Origin: an uncultured Victivallales bacterium | GTDB lineage: Bacteria > Verrucomicrobiota > Lentisphaeria > Oligosphaerales > JAFGRS01 | Reading direction: 5' to 3' | Length of the DNA: 64,000 bases | Assembly (NCBI GenBank): GCA_903837355.1 | Contig: CAILUI010000060.1 | Coordinates: 26,304 to 90,303 of the forward strand | Shown here: piece by piece, positions 18,905 through 26,814 of the stretch | Numbering within the stretch: the first letter of the stretch is position 1 | How the letters are laid out: each line of letters starts with the position of its first letter | Translations under genes and position numbers: made by a program | Notes under the pieces: generated by a model | What the model was told of the DNA's origin: nothing | The model's database searches: none | The model's input: only the letters and a program-made list of their open reading frames with translations

Positions 18905-20200
18905 TTACAGCGGGCAGGAGCGCTGCAGGCGGCGATGGGTGAAGGGCTTTGTCCCGGCGGCGTAAGGCGCGACCGTCTGGCCGTTCCCGAGCAGCTTCCA
19001 CTTGTAGATCAGCAGGCCCTCGAGGCCGACCGGGCCGCGGGCGTGGATCTTACTGGTGCTGATCCCGACCTCGGCCCCGAGGCCATAGCGGTAACCGTCG
19101 CTGAAACGCGTGCTGCAGTTCCAGAAAACGTTGGCCGAATCGACCTGATCCATGAACGCGGCGGCGGTCGCCCGGTCACGCGTGATGATGGCGTCGGTAT
19201 GGCGGCTGCCGTACGTATTGATATGCTCGACCGCCTGCGGCAGATCATCCACGACCCGGATCGAGAGGGTGTAGTCCAGGTACTCCGTACGCCAGTCGGC
19301 CTCGGTCGCCGGCTGAACCGCGATCAGGGCTGCGGTGCGCGGGCAGCCAATCAGGGTGACGTGGTGCGCCGCCAGGGCATCGCGCAGGCGCGGCAGAAAC
19401 AGCGCGGCCACGGCCTGATGCACCAGCAGCGTCTCCGTGGCATTGCAGACGGCCACATACTGGCACTTCGCGTCGGCCACCACCGCCGCCGCCATGTCCA
19501 GATCCGCCGCGGCATCGACGTAGACATGGCAGATGCCATCGGCGTGGCCGAGCACGGGGATGTTGGAGTGGTCCATGATATGGCGCACGAAGGCATTGGA
19601 GCCGCGGGGGACGATCAGGTCGATGTCGGTATCCAGCGCCAGCATGGCCGTGACCTCGGCCCGCGTCTCGAGCAACTGCAGCCAGCCCACCGGCATGCCG
19701 GCCGCCTCGGACGCCTGCACGATGATCTCAGCCAGGATGCGGTTCGTGTGCGCGGCCTCACTGCCGCCCTTGAGCAGGGCGGCATTGCCGCTCTTCAGAC
19801 AGAGCGTGGAGATCTGCACCAGCGCGTCGGGCCGCGACTCGAAGATGACGCCGATCACCCCGATGGGGCAACTGACCCGATACAGGTCGAGGCCCTGGTC
19901 AAGCTCGGTCGCGGTCAGGGTCTGACCGACGGGGTCCGGCAGACCGATCAAGCTGCGGATTCCGGCGACCGCGGTCGCCACACTGGCCTCATCGAACTTG
20001 AGGCGCTTGAGCAAGGGTGCGGCCAGTTGCGTCTCGCGGGCACAACGCAGATCCTCGGCGTTCGCCGCGGCGATCTCGGCGGCACGGCGCGTCAAAGCCT
20101 CGGCGACACTGGCCAAGGCCGCATTCTTGCTCTTCGTATCCGCCGCGGCGAGCACGGTCGAAGCCCGCTTTGCCGCCCGTGCGGCTTCCATGACATCCAT
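18905..20200 (-). CDS. proA: Gamma-glutamyl phosphate reductase
   Basis: GVIFESRPDALVQISTLCLKSGNAALLKGGSEA, DLIVPRGSNAFVRHI, FSDGYRYGLGAEVGISTSKIHARGPVGLEGL. Confidence 0.95.
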   Translation of the reverse strand: MDVMEAARAAKRASTVLAAADTKSKNAALASVAEALTRRAAEIAAANAEDLRCARETQLAAPLLKRLKFDEASVATAVAGIRSLIGLPDPVGQTLTATELDQGLDLYRVSCPIGVIGVIFESRPDALVQISTLCLKSGNAALLKGGSEAAHTNRILAEIIVQASEAAGMPVGWLQLLETRAEVTAMLALDTDIDLIVPRGSNAFVRHIMDHSNIPVLGHADGICHVYVDAAADLDMAAAVVADAKCQYVAVCNATETLLVHQAVAALFLPRLRDALAAHHVTLIGCPRTAALIAVQPATEADWRTEYLDYTLSIRVVDDLPQAVEHINTYGSRHTDAIITRDRATAAAFMDQVDSANVFWNCSTRFSDGYRYGLGAEVGISTSKIHARGPVGLEGLLIYKWKLLGNGQTVAPYAAGTKPFTHRRLQRSCPL

Positions 20201-20499
20201 ACGGCTACCCTCTCCTGCGTGAGGAACGACGTCGGCGCCGCCGAGACCAGCGCCGCAGTATGTGCAACGAACGAATATAGGGAAGCAGGGGCCAGCGTCA
20301 AGGATGCGGCACCACCCTTCCGACGTGGCCCGCGGGTGTGGAGGGCAACGGCCGCCCTGCGGCGATGCTATTCACGCATTCTTCAGAGGCCCGCAGGCAC
20401 GCCGGCGAAAGCACCCCGTTGGCGGGCCACGGGCCGCGCCAGTACACTAAGGGTAACCGACGACCAACGCGGTCGTCGTCCAGGAGCGCAGCGACGGCC

Positions 20500-21201
20500 A
20501 TGGACCACACCGACACGCCATCGACCATTCTAGTTATCGAGGATGAGGCCGACATGGCCCGCGTCCTCGAGGTCAACCTGTCGACTCTCGGGCACCGGGT
20601 CCTACTGGCCGGCGACGGGGCCGCGGCGGCCGCACGCTTGCAGGCTGGTCGGCCCGACCTGGTGCTACTGGACCTGCGCCTGCCCGATGCCTCGGGCCTC
20701 GACCTGCTGCGCGATCTCAAGGCCGACCTCGCGACCGCCGCGGTGCCGGTGATCGTTGTCAGTGCCCTGGGCGACGAGCAGACGGTCGTTCAAGCCCTCG
20801 ACCTCGGCGCCGACGACTTCGTGGCCAAGCCCTTCCGTACCCGCGAGTTGCTGGCGCGGGTGGCCACAGCCCTGCGCCGCCGCCCCACCCCGACCGAACC
20901 CGAGCCCGCGCTCTGCTTCGGCCCGATCGCCATGGATCGTGCCAGCCGCGGCGTTGTGGTCGCCGGCGAGGCCATCGAGTTCACGCGCTCGGAGTTCGAT
21001 CTGCTGGCCTACTTCGTCGCCAACTCCGGGCGGGTGTTGACGCGCAAGCTGTTGTGCGACCAGGCCCTGGGCAGCGGCGGTGCCGTCCTCGAACGGACCA
21101 TCGACGCCCATATTCGCACCATCCGCCGCAAGCTTGGCGAGGCCGGCCGCAACCTGGTCACCGTCTGGGGTGTGGGTTACCGGCTGGTTGAGGTGTCATG
21201 A
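20500..21201 (+). CDS. OmpR/PhoB-family response regulator
   Basis: ILVIEDEADMARVLEVNL, LVLLDLRLPDASG, C-terminal winged helix RTIDAHIRTIRRKLGEAG..VWGVGYRL; ATG at 20500. Confidence 0.92.
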   Translation: MDHTDTPSTILVIEDEADMARVLEVNLSTLGHRVLLAGDGAAAAARLQAGRPDLVLLDLRLPDASGLDLLRDLKADLATAAVPVIVVSALGDEQTVVQALDLGADDFVAKPFRTRELLARVATALRRRPTPTEPEPALCFGPIAMDRASRGVVVAGEAIEFTRSEFDLLAYFVANSGRVLTRKLLCDQALGSGGAVLERTIDAHIRTIRRKLGEAGRNLVTVWGVGYRLVEVS

Positions 21202-23006
21202 GTCCGGCACCGTCCACCACCACGGCACGTGGGCACGCCCTCTGGACGCGATTGCTGGGCGCCTATGCCGCCGTGGTGTTGTGCTCGCTCGCCCTGCTGG
21301 CGATCCCCCTGCACTACGGACTACAGCGCGACTACATCACCCGCGCCACCGAGTCCTTCGAACGCGCCCTCGCCTTCGAGATCGAGAGCATGGTACGGGC
21401 TGCCGAGAGGGGTGATCGCGGCACGCTGGACCTCGCCTGCGACCGCCTCAACGAGCGCTTCCAGGGGCGGGTCTCGCTGATCGATCCGCAGGGGCGCGTC
21501 CTGGCCGACAGCATGAGCGCGCGCTGCCTGCAGCGGGCCCGTCCCGAGTGCCTGCCCGCCATCCTCAACCTGCAACGCCGCAGCCTGCAGGACAATACGC
21601 CTCTGGACGACACGGTGACCCTGCGCCTGCCGGTCCTGCTGGGCGGCACGGGGCCGGCCACGGTCCGCCTGGCGTTGCCGATCGAGCCGGTGCGTCGGCA
21701 GATGGCGCACATGGGGCGCATGCTGGCCGGCACCGCCGTGGCGGCGCTGGTCCTGGTCGGCGTGCTCAGCCTCTGGTTGGCGCGGCGCATCGCCCAGCCG
21801 GTGGAGGAGATGACCCGCGTCGCGGAGCGCATCGCCGCGGGCGATTTCGAGTGTCGGGCGCCGGTCGGGGGCAGCGATGAGATCGGCCGCCTGGCCGAGG
21901 CCGTCGGGACGATGCAGCAGAGCTTGCGGCGGACGCTCGGCGAGTTGCGGCGCGAGCGCAACCAGGCCCGCGCCATCGTCGCCGGTATGTCCGATGGCGT
22001 CATCGCCCTCGCGCCCTCGCGGAGCATCATCTACGCCAACGAAGCCGCCGCGCGGCTCCTGGCCGTCGGCAGTCTGACGCCGGGGACCGCCTTCGCGCCG
22101 CCGCCCGTGCTGGCGCCGGTCATCGAGCGCGCCCTGGCCCAACGCCAGGAAGCGGCGGTCGAACTGGGCGAGGTGCGCCGGGGGGACCGCATCATCCACG
22201 TCGCGGTGAGCCCGCTCGAACAGGCCAGCGGGGATGACGGCGGCGCGGTGCTGGTCCTCTGCGACCGCACCGAAGCCCGCCGGGCGGAGGCCATGGGCCG
22301 CGAACTGGTGGCCAATGCCTCCCACGAACTGCGTACCCCATTGGCGATCATGTCCGCCACCACCGACACCCTCATCGCCAGCGCCGCGGAGCTGCCGGCG
22401 TCAGCGCGCGAGTTCCTGCAGATCATCGCGCGCCAGGCCGAGCGGATGCAGCGGTTGGTGAACGAGACCCTGCAGCTCTCGCAGTTGGAGTCAGGAATGC
22501 CGACGGGTGATATGGAAATAATTGCCCTAAAGGATATTACGTTACAGATTGTCGACGATCTTCAGCCCCTGGCAAGCAGCCGTGGCGTCGCCCTGCTGCC
22601 AGTCGCGCTGCAGACCGACGCCGTCGTACTCGGCTACGCGCAGCCGCTGACGACGGCGCTCACCAACCTGGTGGACAACGCCCTGCGCTACACTCCGGCC
22701 GGCGGCACGGTCACCGTCGCTATCGAACCCGAGGGGCCACGCCTCGCCGTCGTGATCACCGACAACGGGCCGGGGATTGCGCCCGCCGAGCAGGCCCACC
22801 TCTTTGACCGTTTCGTCCGCGGCAAGGCGGCGACGGCGACCCCCAGCACCGGCAGCGGCCTGGGACTCGCCATCGCCCGGCGCATCGCCGAGATCCACGG
22901 CGGGAGCATCGAACTCGACAGCGCCCTGGGCCGCGGCAGCCGCTTCCGCTTCGTCCTCAAGGAACACCCATGGCCATCCGGAACCCAAGCCAAGGAGCAG
23001 GTATGA
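21198..23006 (+). CDS. PhoR-like sensor histidine kinase (HAMP, PAS, HisKA, HATPase)
   Basis: VANASHELRTPLAIMSA, NLVDNALRYTPAGG, ITDNGPGI, GSGLGLAIARRIAEIHGG; ATGA overlap with the upstream response regulator. Confidence 0.92.
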   Translation: MSPAPSTTTARGHALWTRLLGAYAAVVLCSLALLAIPLHYGLQRDYITRATESFERALAFEIESMVRAAERGDRGTLDLACDRLNERFQGRVSLIDPQGRVLADSMSARCLQRARPECLPAILNLQRRSLQDNTPLDDTVTLRLPVLLGGTGPATVRLALPIEPVRRQMAHMGRMLAGTAVAALVLVGVLSLWLARRIAQPVEEMTRVAERIAAGDFECRAPVGGSDEIGRLAEAVGTMQQSLRRTLGELRRERNQARAIVAGMSDGVIALAPSRSIIYANEAAARLLAVGSLTPGTAFAPPPVLAPVIERALAQRQEAAVELGEVRRGDRIIHVAVSPLEQASGDDGGAVLVLCDRTEARRAEAMGRELVANASHELRTPLAIMSATTDTLIASAAELPASAREFLQIIARQAERMQRLVNETLQLSQLESGMPTGDMEIIALKDITLQIVDDLQPLASSRGVALLPVALQTDAVVLGYAQPLTTALTNLVDNALRYTPAGGTVTVAIEPEGPRLAVVITDNGPGIAPAEQAHLFDRFVRGKAATATPSTGSGLGLAIARRIAEIHGGSIELDSALGRGSRFRFVLKEHPWPSGTQAKEQV

Positions 23007-25975
23007 AGGTTACGCAGTGGATGTCACTGGCGGCATTGGCCGGATCGGCCGTCGCCACGGCTCAGGCCCCGGCCGGCTTCACGCTGGTACGCGACGCCAA
23101 GCCGGCGGTCACGGTGGTGGTAGCGGCTGAGCCCTCACCGGCCGCTGCCTTTGCGGTGCGCGAACTCGTTGAGCATGTGCGCCGGATCACGGGAGCTGTC
23201 CTGCCGGTTATGCCCGACAGCGCGCCGGTAGCGGGTCCACGCATTCTGGTCGGTGCGAGCGCTGCCACGCGGGCCCTGCAGATCGACAACCAGGGCCTGG
23301 GCTCCCAGGAGTACATCGTCCGCTTTCTGCCTGACACCCTCGTCCTGCTGGGCCGTGACGGCGCTGGCGATCCGGCCGCAGCCACGGCAGGCGTGAAACG
23401 GGTGGAGGGAAGATTCGGGGAGGCTCTCGACTTGGATGGCGCCAAGGATGTCCTCGGGGTCCAGGACTGCGCCTTCAGCGACGAGGCCGGGACGCTCGAA
23501 GCCTGGGTCTGGCTGCCGGCGGCGAAGACCGATGCGCATCACGGCACCATCCTGCGCCTGGACGGTACGGACCCGTGGACGTACCACATTCTGCAGCGCG
23601 AGATGGGGACGAGCGTCGTCACCTACACCACCTACGACGGCAAAGCGGGCCACGGACTGGCCTCCAAAGAGTTGTCCGAGGGCTGGCATCACGTCGCCGG
23701 CACCTACGACGCCAAGGCCGGCAAGATGGCCCTCTGGGTCGATGGTGTGCTGCAGGGCGAGACCAGCTACATCAAGACCACCTGCAAGGGGACGGCGCTG
23801 GGCGTCGGCGCCATGGCCTCACCCGTCGGCAACGCCCTGCGCGGCCGCATCGACGAGGTCCGGGTCTCGACCGTGGTGCGGGCCATGCCGGCAGAGGCTG
23901 CCGGCGGCCCCTACACGCCGGACGCCGCCACCGCCTGTCTGTACCACTTCGACGAAGCTCAGGGCCTCCCCGTGGACAGCGTCAGCGGCACCGGCGCCGC
24001 CCCGCCGCCGGAGCTGTTTGGCGATCACGGCACGCTCTACGCCACCTACGATTTCCTCGAGCGCTACTGCGACGTCCGCTGGTACGCGCCGACGGATCTG
24101 GGGACCGTCTGCCCGAGCACGCCGACGCTGACGGTTACGGCGCAGGACCGGCGGCGGGCCCCCGCCATGATCCACCGCTGGATCACGCCGACCGCGCTCT
24201 ACCTCCCCGGCCCCCCGGACCGCATCCCCGCCAAGGATGTCGCCCTCTGGAAGCTGCGCATGCGCATCGGCGGCCAGGCCTTCTGGGTCTGCCACTCGTT
24301 CCAGGGCTACTATGACCGCTTCCTCAAAGAGCACCCGGACTGGTTCGCGCAAGGCTACGAAGGCCAGCCCCCGCAGGTCTGCTACACCAACCCCGAACTC
24401 ATCCAGCAGGTCATCCAGGATGCCCGCGACTACTTCGATGGCAAGGGCAAGCAGGCCGGCGCCACCGCCGAGGGCGATGTCTTCGGGCTGGTGCCCATGG
24501 ACAACAACCAGTGGTGCAAGTGCCCGCGCTGCCTGGCCGAACTCAACCAGGCTCAGATGAGCAACGAACAGTTCACCAACGGCAAGGCCAGCAACTACAT
24601 CTGGAGCTTTGTCAACAAGGTCGCCAGCGAAGTGCGCAAGACCCATCCCGACAAGTGGATCGGCGCCCTGGCCTACGCCGACTACGGCTACTACCCGGAG
24701 ACGGTCAGGCTGGAGCCCAACGTCGTGGTCCAGATGTGCCTGCACACCCGTAACTGGTGGTGCCCGTCGATGGAGGTCAATGACCTCAAGGTGCTCAACG
24801 ACTGGCGCAACCGCGAGCCGGAGCGGCCCCTGTACCTCTGGCTGTACTACTGCTTCCCGGCCCTCAACGCCAAGTTCGGCAACTTCCACTACTTCCCAGG
24901 CTTCTTCGCGCACACCGCGGTGCGCCAGATGAAGCTCTACAATCAGGCCCGGCTGAAGGGCATCTTCATGGAGCATTCAGGCGAGTTCGGCGAGACCTAC
25001 CTGATGGACCAGCTCGAGTTCTACGTGACCCTGAAGCTCGCCGACGATCCGACCCTCGACGGCGACCGCCTGATCGACGAGTTCTTCACGCGCTACTACG
25101 GTGCCGCGGCCAAGCCTATGGCGGCGCTCTACGCCGGCATCGAGGAGGCGTACTCGAACCCGAAGAACTACCCGGAGGCCATCCAGACCTCACCGAGCCA
25201 CCAGCACCAGACCGAGGCGCTGGCCTGGGGCGCCCTCGGCACCGAGTCACGCCTGGCGGATTTCGCCGCGCTGATGGCCCAGGCCGAAGGCGCCGCCCAG
25301 ACGGCCACGGAAAGAACCCGCGTCGCCGTCTTCCGCGCCGGCATCTGGGACTACATGGTCGAGGGCCGCAAACTCTACGCACAGCATCAGCAGAAGCAGA
25401 CCGAGGCCGTGCGCTCAACGCGCGTGCCGAAGATCGCGGACGGCGGTGGCGACCCCGCCCGAGTCGACTTTGCTGCCGTGCCGGTGCAGCCGGGTTGGGG
25501 CGGGATCGCCGGCGACACCACCCCCCGCAAGCTCGAAGCCAGGCTGGCCCACGATGGCCGCTTCCTCTACCTGCAACTGACCGAGTGGACCGACCCGGCC
25601 AAGCTCGTCAGCGGCGCTGCAGTCTGGGACGGCGACGACTGGGAGCTGTTCTTCGCAGCGCAGCGCGGCGGCGCCTACCGCCAGCTCTGCATCGCCCCGA
25701 ATGGCAAGGCGGCACGTCTCCTGCACAAAGAGGCCCCGGGCGTCTGGGACCTCGGCGAGAAAGTGGCGTCAGAGGCGACCCCCGCGGAGCGCTGGACCGT
25801 GCGCCTGGCCCTACCCCTAGACCGCCTGCTGGCGACGCCGTTGGCGAGCGGCGCCACCTTCTACGCCAACCTCTACCGGGCCTCGCCGGGAGCCGAGAAC
25901 CTGCTGGCCTGGGCCCCCATCTTCGCCGGCGGCTTCCACAACACCGAGCGCCTGCCAGAGTGGATCCTGGAGTAG
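23003..25975 (+). CDS. Secreted LamG + DUF4838-domain glycosidase-like protein
   Basis: Signal peptide; LamG region (KRVEGRFGEALDLDGAKDVLGV…VDGVLQGETSY); DUF4838-like PDWFAQGYEGQPPQVCYTNPELIQQV; ATGA overlap with the histidine kinase stop. Confidence 0.8.
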   Translation: MKVTQWMSLAALAGSAVATAQAPAGFTLVRDAKPAVTVVVAAEPSPAAAFAVRELVEHVRRITGAVLPVMPDSAPVAGPRILVGASAATRALQIDNQGLGSQEYIVRFLPDTLVLLGRDGAGDPAAATAGVKRVEGRFGEALDLDGAKDVLGVQDCAFSDEAGTLEAWVWLPAAKTDAHHGTILRLDGTDPWTYHILQREMGTSVVTYTTYDGKAGHGLASKELSEGWHHVAGTYDAKAGKMALWVDGVLQGETSYIKTTCKGTALGVGAMASPVGNALRGRIDEVRVSTVVRAMPAEAAGGPYTPDAATACLYHFDEAQGLPVDSVSGTGAAPPPELFGDHGTLYATYDFLERYCDVRWYAPTDLGTVCPSTPTLTVTAQDRRRAPAMIHRWITPTALYLPGPPDRIPAKDVALWKLRMRIGGQAFWVCHSFQGYYDRFLKEHPDWFAQGYEGQPPQVCYTNPELIQQVIQDARDYFDGKGKQAGATAEGDVFGLVPMDNNQWCKCPRCLAELNQAQMSNEQFTNGKASNYIWSFVNKVASEVRKTHPDKWIGALAYADYGYYPETVRLEPNVVVQMCLHTRNWWCPSMEVNDLKVLNDWRNREPERPLYLWLYYCFPALNAKFGNFHYFPGFFAHTAVRQMKLYNQARLKGIFMEHSGEFGETYLMDQLEFYVTLKLADDPTLDGDRLIDEFFTRYYGAAAKPMAALYAGIEEAYSNPKNYPEAIQTSPSHQHQTEALAWGALGTESRLADFAALMAQAEGAAQTATERTRVAVFRAGIWDYMVEGRKLYAQHQQKQTEAVRSTRVPKIADGGGDPARVDFAAVPVQPGWGGIAGDTTPRKLEARLAHDGRFLYLQLTEWTDPAKLVSGAAVWDGDDWELFFAAQRGGAYRQLCIAPNGKAARLLHKEAPGVWDLGEKVASEATPAERWTVRLALPLDRLLATPLASGATFYANLYRASPGAENLLAWAPIFAGGFHNTERLPEWILE

Positions 25976-25996
25976 TGCCCAGGCCTTGCACAAACG

Positions 25997-26029
25997 GACG
26001 GCGGTCCTCGTTCAGAGTTCAGCCTTGAG
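25997..26029 (+). repeat. 33-bp dispersed repeat, copy 1
   Basis: GACGGCGGTCCTCGTTCAGAGTTCAGCCTTGAG; 31/33 identical to 63821-63853. Confidence 0.85.
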
Positions 26030-26114
26030 GCCGCCTGCAGGACACGTTGAGGCGTGGATTCTGAACCTGCACCTCGCTGCCGGGCTTGGGCTGTGAGTCG
26101 CATTTCACATTTTC

Positions 26115-26125
26115 ACATTTAATGT
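26115..26125 (+). promoter_or_regulatory. Candidate TA operator
   Basis: ACATTTAATGT inverted repeat in an AT-rich tract with two TTTCACAT direct repeats, about 30 bp upstream of the antitoxin gene. Confidence 0.35.
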
Positions 26126-26156
26126 ATAGGCAGGTACGCGCCAGGGAGACCTGCAG

Positions 26157-26387
26157 ATGCCGAACATCACGATCACCGTCGCGGACGATCTTTATCGCCG
26201 AGCCCGGATCGCGGCAGCGGAGAGGGAGACCACGGTCACGGCCATGCTCCGCGACTACCTGGAAGACCTGAGCCCGACCGGGCCAAGCCGCGAGCAGCAG
26301 ACAAGTGAACTCCTGAGGGCTCTGGACGCCGGGAAGAACCACAGGCCGGTGGGGCCATTGCGGCGGGAGGATCTCCATGACCGCTGA
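26157..26387 (+). CDS. VapB-type ribbon-helix-helix-like antitoxin
   Basis: MPNITITVADDLYRRARIAAAERETTVTAMLRDYLEDL; overlaps the downstream PIN toxin. Confidence 0.8.
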   Translation: MPNITITVADDLYRRARIAAAERETTVTAMLRDYLEDLSPTGPSREQQTSELLRALDAGKNHRPVGPLRREDLHDR

Positions 26388-26790
26388 ATGCTTCATCGAC
26401 ACCAACGTCCTGCTCTATGCGGGCTCGGCGGCCGTTGAGGATCTGACCAAGCGGGGCATCGCCCGTAGTCTGCTGACCCAACCCGGCATCGGCTTCTCGG
26501 CGCAGGTGCTGCAGGAGTTCTACCATGCCGCCGTCTGCAAGAAGCGCCTGTGCATCGCGCACACAACCGCGCTGGAGATCCTGCGCGCCCTGGCCCCCTT
26601 CCCCGTGCTCCCAGTGACGCGGGAACTGGTGCTCACGGCGACCGCGATCCGTGAGCGCCACCGGATCTCGTACTGGGATGCGGCCATCGTGGCAGCAGCC
26701 GCCGAACTCGGCTGCCACACGTTGTACAGCGAAGACCTGAATGCCGGCCAGGACTATGACGGCGTGACCGTGGTCAATCCCTTTGCCTGA
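26377..26790 (+). CDS. VapC-type PIN-domain toxin
   Basis: ECFIDTNVLLYA…, VLQEFYHAAV, RISYWDAAIVAAAAELG, YSEDLNAGQDYDGVTVVNPF. Confidence 0.9.
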   Translation: MTAECFIDTNVLLYAGSAAVEDLTKRGIARSLLTQPGIGFSAQVLQEFYHAAVCKKRLCIAHTTALEILRALAPFPVLPVTRELVLTATAIRERHRISYWDAAIVAAAAELGCHTLYSEDLNAGQDYDGVTVVNPFA

Positions 26791-26814
26791 ACCTCTGCAA
26801 CGGAGGCCACACCC

